A stretch of DNA of 64,000 bases from Gambelia wislizenii (GCA_030847615.1 JAUMIR010000004.1:221887001-221951000); one strand, 5' to 3'. Numbered from the stretch's first letter, positions 10,566 to 23,824 are shown. A program made the numbers and translations. The notes: generated from the letters alone by a model not told the origin.

Positions 10566-10922
10566 CTCTCACTGTACAGCTTCCTTCTTGAGCATGCATG
10601 TAATACCATGTGACTGTATGCCAAAGACTTCATCTTCATTGTCCTTCCTCTTCCCATAACACTTGTTACTTATCACCTCACCTGTCACCACCCACTGTGG
10701 AATGAAAATATCCAACAAAAATGGCAGGAGACACAGCAAACGACAGGGGGAGGGAAATGAAACAACAGAATAAACAAAAATTCTGCCTCCCCATATTGTT
10801 CCTGAGAAAATGCAGAAAGGAAATTATGTTCTGGTTTAAGCTTTCAAATATACAAAGCTAATAAACATAATTAAAATTAATATGTTGGTTCTGATTTCTG
10901 AGGCTTCCACTTAGGCCTGGTT

Positions 10923-11206
10923 TGTATTTATTTATTTATTTTTATTTAGTTATTTATACCCCGCTCTTCAGCCACAAGCTATCAGAGCGGCTTACAAATT
11001 GTTTTAAGCAGTAGCAATTTACACATCTACACTGCATTAAGCAGTTTCTAATGTGTGTTAGCTAATTGCCCCCACAAGCTGGGTACTCAATTTACCAACC
11101 TACAAAAGGATGGAAGGCTGAGTGAACCTTGGAGCCCACTGGAATAGAACCTGCAATGTGGTGACTTGCAGTACTGTCATTTAACCCCTGCGCCACCAGG
11201 GCTCCC
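10923..11206 (-). mobile_element. tRNA-derived SINE, near full length
   Basis: Minus strand. The tRNA-like head is at the right: A box in 'tggcgcaggggttaaatg' (complement of 11179-11196) and B box in 'ggttctattcca' (complement of about 11144-11156). The body reads, in sense, 'ttggtaaattgagtacccag', 'gggggcaattagctaacaca', and the tail 'aagccgctctgatagcttgt' plus 'gaagagcggggtataaat' before an (AAAT)n run at 10923-10950. Same family as 63765-64000, and same body but different tail from 45213. Confidence 0.85.
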
Positions 11207-11847
11207 ACTAACACTGACTTGTCATCCATGCTCTCTATATTGTCTTTACCACTGCTATGGATGCCAGTCATTGATTAATAGTGCTGGGAAGGGCTTTACC
11301 ACTGGGCAATGTAGGGGCAGGGTCCCCTCCCCCTTTATCAAAGCAATACATTCATTTAAATTACTTCTTTGTTTTCCTTTTTGTTGCAGCTGTGGTACAG
11401 CAGGTATTATGGGCATTGCACTAGATCCAATGTAGGGTTAAGTGGGATTTCAGGGCACCTCATTTCTCAAAATGGAGTGGGGTTCCCATAAGGAAACACA
11501 GGGATGGGTTATCTGGGCTGCAACCCAGCTTTGAAGCTGACATGTCTGCCACATACCTAAGCTGCCTGTGCTATTGACACATACTTCATAAACCACAGCG
11601 TATCTAGCATTCTAGCACTAGTCTGCAGGTTGGGACAGGGAATCAGTCAGAAGCTGGACTGCCCAGTGGCTGGAGCCACACCCTATACCATGTCAAAACT
11701 GGGTAAGCTGTAACCAATAAAGATGTGGCTATTTTATAAACTCTCTAAGGCTACAGGTGGTTGATTCTCCCATCCCTTCTATCAGCCCAATTCCTAATAA
11801 GCCATGCTAGTGCAATCCAAAGCTGGATCTTTACATGGCTGAAATGT
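11207..11847. other. No recognisable feature
   Basis: No repeat or gene that I can support. Confidence 0.45.
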
Positions 11848-12063
11848 ATGTAGTTATTTAGTGCATTTATTTCCCACCTCTTTGTCAAGAAGCTCAATGA
11901 GGCATACAGGATTCTAGTCCCCATTTTATGCTCACAACCAACCTGTAATATAGATAGTGACCAAGGTTATCCAGTGAGCTTTCTAGATGCATGGGCATTT
12001 GAATTTGGAAGTGTCAGGTTGTTGTCTGACACTCTTACAGTTGTACTACTACACTGGCTTTAA
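11848..12063 (-). mobile_element. Old tRNA-derived SINE
   Basis: Minus strand. The head-like part is at the right ('gtcagacaacaacctgacac' and 'gtgtagtagtacaactgtaa' in sense). In sense it continues through 'ttgtgagcataaaatgggga' to a tail near 'aggtgggaaataaa'. It is strongly diverged, so family assignment is tentative. Confidence 0.55.
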
Positions 12064-14665
12064 CCAGAAATGTGTGAGGATTTACAATACTGCTTTCAGT
12101 GCAGTTGTTTTGTGTCTCTGACCAGGCTTGTTCTCATAGATATCAGCACTGGGAAAGTGTATGAATTTCAAAATGGAGTAGAAAGAGAAATTCATCACAT
12201 TGTTTAAAGTGACCTTGGAAATGTGCATATCAATTAAAAAGCATCTGCCAAGAAGTTATGTTACAAACAGAAATCTCAAGAGCTTTGATGTAATGTATTC
12301 CACACCCCGCTCTTTCTGAACTTGATGGCTGGATGCCCATGTGAATGCATTATCTCTACCAAAAATGTGTGTGGTTTTTGAATCTCTTATTGGATTTAGC
12401 AACATAAAATTAGTCTGGAATGAAATACTTTAGGAAGCAAATCAGCTTCTTGAAAATCAATGAGTCTATTATATCAAGTAAAGTGCAAAGGTCAGGATGC
12501 AGGAGATATACAGTGGCTTATCCCAATGAGCAAATATATGCTTGTGGTAGTAATACTAAATGTAGTTTTAGTCCGTTTGTGTAGTCTGTGGATCTTTCAT
12601 GGAGTGACGACTCAGCAGTAACATTGATAATTCTTGTATCTCCCCCTTTATCAGTGTTACATGTAGGAGAACACTTCCAGTAAGAGTTTTGACATGCCAG
12701 TGGAAACCAAAAGATACAACTCTGAACATTTCAGTATAGAAAGCTTTGAATAATGGCTATAGTGGAAATCAGCGATTCTGCTATATATGTACTGAATCCA
12801 GTAAAACCTGTCTTATCATTGACTGTACACTCAAACAGGGAACCACAGTTGATCTAAGCTCCAATGTATCAGTACGATACATATTTTTACATATGTGTAG
12901 GTAGCATTCAAACATTATTCTTTCCCTATGTGGATCAATCAGGAAATGCTGCCTGACTCTTTTTTTCTGAGATCCTAAAGCCGTCCACGATTTCCAAAAA
13001 TCCCTGTACAGTACATCTATTTGTGTCATCAAGTGTTGAGCTTAAACTTATGAATGTTGAGGACACATGGTGGTGGTGGGGATGTGCCTGAATGAGGTCT
13101 CATGGAAGAGAATGGAAAATCTTGAAAAAGCATGGTATCATGCATTGTGGAATCTTGGATAGCTAGCTCTTTATACATTTCTGCAATAGAACTACTGAAT
13201 AAATAGCTCCTTGGGCTTCTTCAGACGAGATCTTGAAAATGCTACTCTGATCTCCTGAGGAATATCTTCAGATATTTTTGGACTACATCTCTGGCATGCC
13301 TATCTTTGACAATCGGGAGATTAATGATCAGAGTTGTATTCTAACAATATTTGGGAAGTTACCCATTCCCTGTCTCTGTAACACAATGATACAGAACTTG
13401 AGTTCTGTTCTTTTCAGTTCAGTGTAAGGGACAATTCCTATAGGATTTGTCTTAAAACAGATATAGTGCAATACAGTACAAATATCTCACCTTAGGGTTC
13501 TGAGATACCTAAAGCTGCCCCTGGATTTGTCTGTAATGAGTTTTTTTTTTTTTTTGTAATTTAAGCCTATCAATTTAGTTACAATAAAATGAATATGAAA
13601 GGACAGACAAATCCTTTATTTGAGCAAAAATAGCCTTCCTTGTTGTGACTTATGATGATTTTAATCCAACACTATATGCTTCCATTAATCTAATTCTCAG
13701 GCTTTGGAGGAAGAGACCAAGAGAATTTAGAATCATTAAACAGAATACCATGGGCTGGACCATTTCCTTCAGTGTGCCAAGGCACAGGTTAATGGCTTGC
13801 GGCAACAGGACTCAATTTAATGGATTGAAATGTATGCCACTCATAATGGTATCTAGGCCAAACAGAAGTTCTACTTCATTTCTGTGGACAGAGTTCCATA
13901 GAATTACTTCTTTGTTTGTTGCTCTCAGTACCAAAGATATGGACACAATACTGGAATATATTTAGACATACACAATAGCCAACATAGCCTGCTCGATACA
14001 ACATCTCATAGCACTGTTGAATCTTTCAAGGAAAGCTTCAGATAGATGATAGAAACAGCTATATTTATTATTTATTATTTATTATTGGGGTGGGGTGTTC
14101 ATGAGATGGTGGCATTTTTTTGTTTTTGTTTTTGCTCACTGTTAATCTTGTTTTTTTGCAATGATAAAACTACTCATTTCTTAGGGGCTTGTGGAAAGAG
14201 ATGTGATGATCACTGAGTTTAATGCATACGTTTAATCTGTGCCATTAAAATCAAGATGGCCATTCTGGAAAATCCTCAAGCTCCAGCTTTGTAGGGGTAC
14301 AAAATACAAAATAAATTTGTAGGGGTATTTAGGATTGACCTGAGATATTACAAATGGAACATAAGTTTGCATAATGTATACATTACAATGGAAAGAGAGA
14401 CAAATGGTTTAGTGGCTAGAATGTTGGGTTTGTTCGGACATGGTACTTGCACATTCAGATCCTGAAACTTTGATGATCCAGAGCCAATTTTATCCCTCTG
14501 TCGTGATTTACTGTGAAGCTAAACCTAGGGTCTAGGGGTGAAAAAGAAGTAAGTTTGATTCATACTTCCCTCTGAAAATATCAGTTTCACACCTCCTGAA
14601 ATTATCAACAGGATAAAATGTGACTTGGCTTGGAAATCTGTACCTATCTGATACATTTTGATGAA
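12064..14665. other. Unique-looking AT-rich stretch
   Basis: No gene seen. A T16 run lies near 13538-13556 and a (TTAT)n patch near 14058-14082. Around 14409-14480, 'tttagtggctagaatgttgg' resembles a SINE A-box head, but no tail follows. Confidence 0.5.
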
Positions 14666-15416
14666 GGGCTTGTCTACACTGGTGCTAAAAAGCCAATTGA
14701 AATTTCCTACTTTCCTTTCTCCCCTTCCTTATCCCAAAGATGGGGGTGCTCCATATCTCCAGGAGCACTGCAAACGCCGGTATCGTTGATAGCTCGGGAT
14801 GGAGCTTCCCTTGCCTGCGACCTCTCTTCGCCAAGCGGAAACTGGAAGTCCGAAATTTGGAGTACTGTATATTGGTCCCAGAGTGGCACTGCATGAAATT
14901 CAAACTACTCTGGCTCAAATTGAAGTGCCACACCTTCCCTAGCCAAAGCCTGAATCTGCACAAGTGATTCATCTGGGTTTTTACCTGTAGGCACCTCCAC
15001 GACACCATTTTTGCTCTTCTCGGTGCCACTGCCACTGGCATGCAGTCGTTTGCTCTAAGGTGGCTGGTTGCCTCTTTCTGACCTCCGAGTGAGTGACTGC
15101 ACTCCAATGGTGACAGCACCAGGAGGGGTGAAAATGGTGGCACCTGTCAGGCAGTGCTTCTCTCCCCCCCCCCCAAAATCCAGGGCAGAACTGTTGTTCA
15201 CACTACTGTTTTCTCCAGAGTTTCAAGCAAACTCTGGAGAAACAGCAAGTTTTTAAGACCCAGTTTAAGGTGGTATACACCAAGTTTGGTGTGGATAGGG
15301 CTGTACGTCATGTGGCCTTATCATGCCAGATTCAAGGATAAGGTTGCACATCATGTGGCCTTATCAAGCCAGATTTGGAGGTGGGGGTTGGATTTTTCAC
15401 AAGTGTAGACAGGGCC
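14666..15416. mobile_element. Foldback DNA transposon, GGGCTTGTCTACAC type, copy 1
   Basis: 751 bp. The left end 'gggcttgtctacac' and right end 'gtgtagacagggcc' are imperfect complements. Flanking triplets are GAA and AAA, so the target duplication is not perfect. The interior shares blocks with the copies at 32030 and 44989: 'gaagtgccacaccttcccta', 'gccaaagcctgaatctgcac' and a module around 'ctgacctccgagtgagtgac'. The right part includes a small internal repeat of 'catgtggccttatcatgcca'. The several frames here (14630-15408) lack any recognisable protein family. Confidence 0.75.
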
Positions 15417-15419
15417 AAA

Positions 15420-15871
15420 GATCAACTGCACATAAAAGTGAGTGTATTTGAAAAACAGTTGATAAGCAAACACTAATCAATAGAAAAATATGTGGAAAAT
15501 GTGTACAAAAATTTGTAAATAATTCATAAAGAAATTATTTAAGGGAAGTGACAAATTTAAGGGAAGGAGGGGGAGTCTCACAATGTGATTTAAAACTGGA
15601 ATGGGATATGAATGACAGTGGGATCCTGAGAAATGTAACAAAAAAGGAAACTGAAACATTTTCATGCCCGTAATAGAACGTTCCTTCCTTTGTAAAACTG
15701 TGGCCTAAATTCAATACTTCTGCTTCAAATGAAAAACAACAAGAAACTAAATAAATAAAATAAGCCACTTTCCTTTTTAAACTAAGATGAATATACTGCA
15801 TTTATCATGAGAAGAATTATATTAATATAGGCCTTGTAACCCACCAAGCAGAAAGCAGGTTCCCAGCCATG
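15420..15871. other. No recognisable feature
   Basis: AT-rich, no repeat family recognised. Confidence 0.45.
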
Positions 15872-16070
15872 TACAGTGGGCCCTTCACATCTGTGGGGTT
15901 TTGGTTCTGCCCCCCCCTCCGCAGATAGGAAAAAAACACAGATGTTCAGTCCACATATTAATCAATGGTGGCTGTGTGCACATGTTGCCACTGAATAATA
16001 TGGGGTGTGGTGGTCCACAGATGCTCCTATCCGTGGATGGCTAGCCCACGGATAGGGTAGGCTCACTGTA
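15872..16070. mobile_element. Tigger/pogo-like MITE
   Basis: 199 bp starting 'tacagtgggcccttcacatc' and ending 'aggctcactgta', with a TA at each edge. The wording 'atctgtgggg' and 'ccgtggatgg' is the same style as the elements at 29093 and 53294 and as the vertebrate Tigger terminal sequence. TA duplication fits the Tc1/mariner superfamily. Confidence 0.72.
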
Positions 16071-17215
16071 TTGTGTTTTGATATGGATTTCAGAAACCAC
16101 TTGTTCTGCTTGACTCAGCTTGCTTTATTTTATTTTTTTAAAGTATGTGCTTGTGTGTGTGTGTTGGGGGAAGAGTGGAAGTTCTGGCAAGCAACTGATG
16201 AATTACCATATGTAAAATGGTTGGCAGCCTGCACTCAGATCAGGCCACAGATTATATTCATGCCTATCTTAATTTATTTCTATAATTCTTCAAATGTTGA
16301 CCCTCTCCCAAATAAAAGTCCTTTGTTGAAAATGTAAACTCAAGACACTGAAGATGACTAATATACTGAATGGCTTCCTATGTCCTCATATGTCCAACTA
16401 TTCAGGGTCCCGAGTTGTTCCTCAAGGCATATAGCTTATTCATGACAGTGGGTACTGGGTACTTTTTTTTTTTTTTTTGCTCTCACATATAGCATAAAGC
16501 ATACACAGTGTCAGTACATTCAGTTTTGAAAAATTTACCCATAGGAACAACTTGGGCTAGGATCTAGTTTGGGGGTACTTATTGTGACAGAAGGAGACCT
16601 GCCAGAAGTCTGAGAAGTGGTTTCTTTCTTCATACAGTGTCCATAGCTCTTGAATGTTTTGCAACTCTCCAGAGCAGATATTGAAAGCATGTAGGAGCTG
16701 TCTGTGAGGGGGAAAATGGCCACTTCCACAATATGCCTTTGGCCAGCAAAGGAACCAATTGGATACTTAATACTGGTTTACTTTAGGATTATGCTAAAGA
16801 TTTTGCTACAGTTGAAGAAAGGAAAAGAAAACTGTGAAATACTAATTTGGAAGATGATGATGATGATTTCCCATAATTATTTCAAATATCCCTATCAATG
16901 TACTATGTGAAATATTAAATAATAGCCCTGTCAATGTATTTCAAAAAGCAAATCAGTAAAAGAGAATATAAAATTATTGTGCTATTGATCAATAGACAAT
17001 AATTGTTCTTTCTGCCTGATTAAGCCTGAATATCCAGGCTAGTCCTAAGGATCACTGTAATTCTCAAATGGTGGCTTTGTATATTTAACATACTACATGC
17101 TGGGTTTACTCAGTCTGCAGACTCTTTGTACCACAAATTCAAATAAAAATCCAAAATGTCATAGCACCAAGAACTTGATAGATTTAACTGATTTGAGGTG
17201 GATTTCTAGTAGCAT
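16071..17215. other. Unique-looking stretch
   Basis: Holds a (GT)n patch at 16149-16162 and a T17 run at 16464-16480. No gene seen. Confidence 0.5.
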
Positions 17216-17362
17216 GAAAATTCTGAATCTGTATTACTGTTATCATGCAAAGTAAAAAGGGGTGCCTAGGAAGGAACTGGCAGGACCACCTCTGAGCATT
17301 CCTTGCCTAGAAAAACCCTATGAGATTCATGGGGTCACCAAAAGTCGACAGGTGACTTGAAA

Positions 17363-17394
<32 letters not shown>
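17216..17394 (+). mobile_element. SINE with BovB-like tail ending in a (CA)n microsatellite
   Basis: Contains 'accacctctgagcattcctt', 'gcctagaaaaaccctatgag', 'attcatggggtcaccaaaag' and 'tcgacaggtgacttgaaacc', the standard 3' part of squamate SINEs that share their end with BovB. The tail has grown into a (CA)n tract at 17364-17393. Confidence 0.8.
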
Positions 17395-17396
<2 letters not shown>

Positions 17397-19999
17397 CATA
17401 ATACTGATGTGAAAATTGATACAATAATGCATATTTATCTTTGGTGAAATATCTGATGGTTGGGTATTTTGAATCAATATGTGCAGTTCACACCCTTTGA
17501 CTCTCTGCCCTCATAATCCTGGATGTCCATCTCCCCAACCCCCTTCCAACTGCACTCAGGTCCTTGTGTCTGTATACTTTATAAGGTATTTTCCTTACCC
17601 CAGTGGGCCCTTTCAACTTCTTCCACCTATTCCTGGAGAAGGAAAGGACATTCATAATTATTACTAATATGTAGACTATGTGAATATATGTAGAGTATGT
17701 GAATACATACTCACATATGTAGAGTATGTGAATGCATACTGTATTTCATATTTTCTTCTACTCTCCACTTTGCCATTTGTTAAGTTCAAATATATAGTGT
17801 GGATTTTTAATGGTCCTCTGGTAAATATTTTAATTGTCATTAACCCCCTTTCCTCTTTTTTTCTCTCGTTCCCTCCTCAACCAATGTTTATAGAACTCTA
17901 TGAGTTGTCAAGACAGTACTTGTAAGTGGAATTTAACTGTATGTGAGCTGTACAAATGTAATAATATTACCCAACTCTTGTTTAATTTTGAAAGCTCCAT
18001 CCTTGACAACATGGCTCATAAAGGATGGTTCAGGCTGAATTATCCATTATTGCTCCCAAAGTCTACAATTAAACTATCGATCAAAGCTGGCAGAGAGAAA
18101 GAAAAGGTCCAGGCAGTCTGGGCGCTGATGCACCGCTGACTCTATCAGACACACAGCCTGAGAGAGAATGCAAGGCTAGAGTCTGCCTTCAGCTAATCCT
18201 CTCCCTTCCAACTGGTCTGAATAGAGCCATGATTATGTATTGGGTTTATTCAGTCTTAATAGGATGGGCCTTATGCAATTTGTGACCTCCAGTTTCATAC
18301 AGGAAGATTGGGAGCTTAACAGGTTCTGATCCATGGGGAACCAGCATTGGCTCGTCGACTCCTTCAGACACTGCAAAATGTATCTTTTCTGGGGAATTCC
18401 ACAATAAAATGACTGTTATTTATCATTACAAACCTCTTTATCATTTAGTCAATAAAAGGCCTCTCTCCCTCACTTTTTTTTCCTGTGGTGTGCTCAGAGT
18501 CAGAAATCTGTATTAGTCTCTACTGGCCTGAAGGCAGGAGATGTCAAAAGCTAAATCATGATCTGCCCTGGCTTTCTGGCTAAATTGTGTATGAAGGCCT
18601 GAGGCAAAAAGGTGCACATGCTCATTATTTGAAACAGAATGATCCCCCCCTTCCTATTCCTTTTCTTTTTCCCCTTAAAAAAACCCTACCATATTGAGAC
18701 ATATACAGTAACATGAATACAGTATATACATTTCTTCAAAATATCAACCTTGAGAAAGAGAAACACATGTACACAAAAGCTAATCGGGAGTAAAATACGT
18801 TAACTTTGAGTATTTTCAGAGGGGAAAAGGGAGATGGAATAGTATCAGGAAATGGTCTCCTTTATACCTTCCTAATGGCAATGAAGGAGAAAGGGAGGTA
18901 TTGAGATTTCACAAGGTTGAAATATTCTAGGGAAGCAGATTATCCTTATTGTGAAAAACTAGCAGACAACCCCATAAAACTTACATTGTTGTTCAAGATA
19001 CAGTTTTTCCATCATTAGAGGGGCACACAGCACACTCAACAACAGCAACTGAGTCCACTGATGATTACTACTAGCTGAGTACAGACAAATTCATTTGCTC
19101 TGTTTAAGCTGGTTGGTGCCCTGTCACATGCAGCTGAGTAGACAGTGTCAGTGACATCATCAGTGATGCAATTCAGTCCATTACCACATGGCTTCCTCCT
19201 CACACAAACCATGCTAATGCATTTTGTTCTTCTTGTTTGCAGGTTTATATTTTTAATTTCTGGGGACTTTCCAGGTCAAGCTCTTATCCGTCTTTCAATA
19301 GCAGATATCTGTATGGTGACTGGAAAGCCAGGCATGCTTTCTTCTGCCACACCTACCAGGATGCCATGCCCGCTAAGCTTATTTCTTACAACCACCTTGT
19401 CTCTTTTTTAACCCAGCATTAATACTCTGTCATTAGAAGGCAATGTGAAAACAAGTGTCATGATAGTGCAAGCTGAAATCCCATTATTAAACCATGAGTC
19501 GTGGTCATGCAATAATTACTGTAATAATGCCACTATGTTTCTTTTTTTCTCAAGAGTTTTTTTTAGACACTAGTCTGATAAAGTCCTGAGTGTCAAGAAA
19601 CCAGTATTTTGTCCAGGAAATGAATAAAAGTGAATATTCTTTCCATACCTATCTCAGAATTGGTCCATGAACATCTGATTGTGCAATCCATAACTAAACT
19701 GGAGAGAAGGTGCTGCCTTGTAGTGATAGTCCTAGGCAAAGGCTGACACCTTTAACCAAACTTGAAAGTTAAGCTCAAGGTTTCAATATTTAATCAGTTA
19801 AGATTAACAAAAGAGTTACCCATGACTAGTCACAAAAGAGATTTTCCTCTTGAAAAAGTTTTATCTTTAAATATAAATATTCTTCTTTTTTTCCTTTCTT
19901 TTTAAAAAAGTCATCTTTCTATCTTAAAGTAGGTATGCATCCTTTCTTTCACCTTTGACACAGTGCCTCTTTGAAGATGAGACTTACTTTATTAAACCA
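17395..19999. other. Unique-looking stretch, candidate conserved block inside
   Basis: No gene or repeat recognised over 2.6 kb apart from a small local repeat at 17671-17740 (units of 'tatgtagagtatgtgaata'). The part at about 17985-18140 has balanced composition and no simple repeats, and may be conserved non-coding DNA, which cannot be tested from one sequence. Confidence 0.45.
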
Positions 20000-20362
20000 A
20001 CATTGGCCCCAGAGGGCCTTTTCGGTAATCACCCCCAAATTGTGGAATGACCTGCTGAACGAGATCCGTCAGATGACAAGCCTGAGTAGCTTTAAAAAAG
20101 CACTAAAGACAGATCTCTTTCGGCAGGCCTTTCCTAATTAGATCCCGGCCTCAGGAGCTCCTGGCCTCTTTTAGTCTGCTGGCTATTTATTGTATTTATT
20201 GTATATATTGTTTTTAAAATGTGATTTTAGATTAGTTGCTTTTAATTTATATTTGTTTAATATCTTTTTATGGGGGTGGGTGGTGTTTTGGGATTTTTAT
20301 CTGTATTTTATTTTAATTATTGTAAGCCGCCCCAATTGTTTTAACAGAGGGGCAGGGTATAA
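20000..20362 (+). mobile_element. L2-type LINE 3' end
   Basis: Plus strand. A decayed reading frame near 20005-20140 translates roughly as GPF.VITPKLWNDLLNEIRQ, then SLSSFKKALKTDLFRQAF and a stop, the usual last residues of L2 ORF2. The 3' UTR follows, ending in 'attgtaagccgccccaattg' and 'gggcagggtataatg'. 5'-truncated. Confidence 0.85.
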
Positions 20363-20508
20363 TGTTGGACAAGTCATTTTTTGGAAGCTTTGAATGAACT
20401 GAAGTGAAAGCAGACTGTGAGTGAAACATGCATCACACTCTTCATCCCTTCATCTAGGCCACATATTTAACATGGCATTTTGTTCTTGTGAACTTACTGC
20501 AACACTTA

Positions 20509-20807
20509 GGACTTTATCAGAAGAGGCCAATAGCAGGGGGAAACCGCATCATTTAGGACACGATGATAGCAGAAAAGGCAAATTTATCAGATGTCCTCAT
20601 TGCTTACCTGTTCCTGCTGTGTCACACTTGCATGAATGAGACATCACTTTTTATTGACGGGCTAAGCCGACAATAAAATATGACACCTCGTTTGTGCCAG
20701 TGCAATGCAGCGGGAATGGGTAAATGACGACATTGTCTGATAATTTCTGTCATTTGTGCTATTGTCCCATCCTAATGGTGCAGTTTTTGCTACATTTGAT
20801 AAAGTCC
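20509..20807. mobile_element. Short MITE, GGACTTTATCAGA type
   Basis: 299 bp from 'ggactttatcagaagaggcc' to 'tacatttgataaagtcc'. Flanks are TTA and ATA (one mismatch). Central hairpin: 'tttttattgacgggctaagc' with its imperfect complement 'cgacaataaaa' (20649-20679). Confidence 0.82.
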
Positions 20808-20810
20808 ATA

Positions 20811-22018
20811 GAGACAGAAGGCAGAACTGAATTTAAGTTTAAGCCAGTTTTCCAGCAATGCTGTATAGATTTCTGGGTTTTGCTCTGTAGCACTCTGTTC
20901 AGCTAACAAATCAGTTAAACAAATATTGTTAACTAATACAATTGTTAACTCATACAGCTGGTATAATTTTAAATATTACTCTTTCTACGTTCTCACCCTC
21001 CCCTTTCCTTTGTTCAGCTAGCCGTTATTTCATTTGCCTCAAGTTAAGCTCTGTTTCAAGTTCTAGGATATACCGAAAACTCCAGGAGATCATTTTTCTG
21101 TTGCCGGGCAAGTGGGTGAGGAAGAGCTGTAGATTGTAAGTCTGAGGGCAGGGAACTGTTAAATTAACCATTTGTAAGCCACTTTGATAGCCTTTGTGGC
21201 TAAAGAGCAGGGAATAAATAAATAAATAAATATACTGTATCTTGATAATTCTGAAACAAGTGAATGAAGAAGAAACAGTAAATGTGGAAAGAACAGAATC
21301 TGTATTTGGAGGAAAGTAAAGAGTGCAGGCACTTTAGTGTTACAAACCAAGTCTATTCCTATAGCTTTTATTATTCTAATGTTCTGCCATACTTTCCAAG
21401 TGAATTGTTTCATCAGATACCTAATTTAGGAATTGAAAATAAATAGTATGTATATAAATCTTCAGTGATAACAGCGAATATATTTGTTTTCTGTCTGAGA
21501 TATAATTTAATTCATGAAACTAGTTTTAATGCTAGGCATGACTTTACAGTGCAATATGAAAAGAGAATGAAGGAAGCTGTACCCATGATATGATCTTAAG
21601 CAATCACATTAAAGACTATTCCAGTAGAACAGGAAAACAAGTTTAGTATTCATTACATTTTTGGTATATATATTATGATATAGTGTTTCTTCTTCAGAAG
21701 AAGGCTTTGCTGCTTTTGCAGTAAAGTAATTACTGTTTATTCTTATTTAATGTGCTTTATAGAAGAATTGGATGTGCACAAAGCATTTCCAGGATATTAG
21801 CATTTATGTGATCTTTTTGCCATTTACATGTTTAATATTACAACAGACCTTCCTCAGTCTGCTAGAGCCCTAATTTGTTGTTTGCTTTTTATAGATGAAA
21901 TTTCCCTTTGTTCAAGAACTCAACACTTTTTCTCATTTTATGTTCTCCCCTGTACGCAGTTCTTAGTTCTTTTATGATCAATGTAATCTCTATAATTTAT
22001 ATACAATATATATATTTA
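20811..22018. other. AT-rich stretch with a short LINE tail fragment
   Basis: Around 21130-21232 there is a repeat 3' end in plus orientation: 'gattgtaagtctgagggcag', 'gtaagccactttgatagcct', 'aagagcagggaataaataaa'. The rest shows no gene or repeat that I recognise. Confidence 0.5.
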
Positions 22019-22355
22019 TAGGGTGTCCCCCAAGAATGGCATTCCCCCCCACAAATGTATACACTCTTAATAGGATTAACGATTACAATATTAGAGAAGT
22101 GTTGTGAAGTTACAAGAGAAACTTTAAGTGAGTTTTGCACCTCTGTACTTTGACAAGTTAGCAGTGCATTGCTATGCAGGGACGACAATTTGATCACCTT
22201 ACATAAAATTTCAATTTAAGATGGAATTAGTAACTCTGATTAAATCATTATTATCACATTTATTCTTCAATATAAATGTGTTTACTTAGCCATCAAATAA
22301 TCACCATAGCAACTATTAGCTGTTAAAGGGTGCATATATTTTTGGGATACCTTGT
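22019..22355. mobile_element. mariner-like MITE (tentative)
   Basis: The left edge 'tatagggtgtcccccaagaa' and the right edge 'atttttgggataccttgtg' are imperfect complements with the GGGTGTCCC motif often seen at mariner ends. Roughly 335 bp, without a transposase. Exact borders are unsure. Confidence 0.5.
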
Positions 22356-22567
22356 GTGTGTGCATTTATTAATTTAAATGGGATTGTATTTTATGATATG
22401 AAAAACATGCATAAATATCTGCCTCCCTAGGGAGATGTTAAGGGAAAGCTGGGTTTATCTGACATATCACCTGGCATCCTATTCAGTGTTCTCAGGCTCA
22501 CAAGCTGGTCTTATGATGTTACAACTTTTGGGATTCATGTTTATACTAATTAATGACTGAATGTGAC

Positions 22568-22793
22568 ACCCTCCCCCCAGAGCCTATTTCTTAAGCCAGG
22601 GAGTGCACCAGCTAAAGGGTTTCTGAGAGGTTCCAAATCAAGGCACTGGGTGTCTCTAGCTGTCTGTCTCAATATGTCCCCAAACCAGGAGAGCGCTGCA
22701 GTCATCATTTCCCAGTGCCCTGATCTGCAGCATCTCACAAAGCCTTTGGATGGTGTACTGTCAGGCTTAAGAGGTAGGTTTTGGGGAGGTTAG
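22568..22793. mobile_element. Palindromic MITE, TTCTTAAGCC type
   Basis: Two arms of about 90-100 bp. The left arm 'cctatttcttaagccaggga' pairs with 'gtcaggcttaagaggtaggt' on the right, and the inner ends 'atcaaggcactggg' and 'cccagtgccctgat' also pair. The centre is near 22665-22690. The frames on both strands (22550-22793) result from the palindrome. Confidence 0.75.
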
Positions 22794-22796
22794 CAT

Positions 22797-23551
22797 CAGC
22801 AAAAGTATCTGGAATGATGGAGGCCATTGAGGTAGCTGTGCCTTAAAATGCAGGGCCTTGACCATTGTTTTTAGGTATATTTGGTCTTTTGTGTGTTATT
22901 TTTGAGAGCCTGCGTTGAGGCTCTATCTTTTGAAATGCTACCATTTCATTCAGAACAGGGCATATGACTGGAACCTATGTCAACTAATTCCATTGCAAAA
23001 AGGCATCTCAGTTAAATGGAAGTTCTAACTTGGATGACCATATATGAAGAATGACAAATCTTAATTACAGTCATAGACCAGCACAAGAGGGTGAGATACA
23101 TTCAATTGAAAACATAGAAAATAAATATACATATGTTTAGAATATGTGATAGATTCGAATTTTTATAAAAAATTATAAAAAACATTCAATTAAAAGCATA
23201 GCAAATAAAATACACATATAGAATATAAGACGGATAGTGAAAAACATTTACAAATAGTATATGGAGCACCCTATCCACCAAATTACAAAGCAATATTCAT
23301 TGAGTCTAGTATGTGGCACCAGTCATCATCCAATGAATCTTAAGCAGTGCTGCACAAACTCTAGCAACATTATATGTTGTATGTTTGAAAACAGCAGGAA
23401 AGAATAAATTGTCTTGTGATCCTGGATATTTATACAATAAGGATGAGATAAGGCTAGTACAGATACCTCTATAGTACAAACATTTGAGGCCATCTACGTC
23501 CTATGCTCCAGTCAGCAAGTGACTCAGGAACTAGGTGGTTGGAGTATAAGA
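22797..23551. other. No recognisable gene
   Basis: Contains two near-copies of a phrase ending 'aaaacat..cattcaattaaaagcata' around 23095-23215, both followed by 'aaataaa.tacacatat'. No family recognised. Confidence 0.45.
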
Positions 23552-23824
23552 GGCTTACCACACATTGAAGTAAAGCAGCAGGGCAGCCAGAAAGTTTCAC
23601 TTTCCATGCTGACTTACCACATGATGTTGATGTTCTGGTGTTCCGACATTCTGGTCTGTGGGAGATGGAGATAAAACTGTGTCTTTTTGCAAATGGATTT
23701 TCATGACTTTACCTCGGTCTCCCATGGGGCTGGAATGGAAGAATGATGATGTTGTGCAGTAAGGCAGCACGGAAGACAGAACTTTCTGGCTGCCCTGACG
23801 TTTTACTTTGGCATTTGGTCAGCC
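23552..23824. mobile_element. Two-armed foldback element, GGCTTACC type
   Basis: 273 bp. The left arm 'ggcttaccacacattgaagt' and 'gcagggcagccagaaagttt' pairs with 'aactttctggctgccctgac' and 'actttggcatttggtcagcc' on the right. The central 'tttttgcaaatggattttca' is shared with the three-armed element at 9057. Confidence 0.78.

Noticed and set aside
10388..10659. Overlapping frames on both strands
   Set aside because: Translations of a pyrimidine-rich tract with strongly biased composition.
10923..11206. tRNA-like A and B boxes that might be a tRNA gene
   Set aside because: They belong to a SINE head followed by a SINE body; the cloverleaf is not maintained.
14630..15408. Several overlapping frames up to 152 codons
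   Set aside because: All within foldback element copy 1, on both strands, with no recognisable protein.
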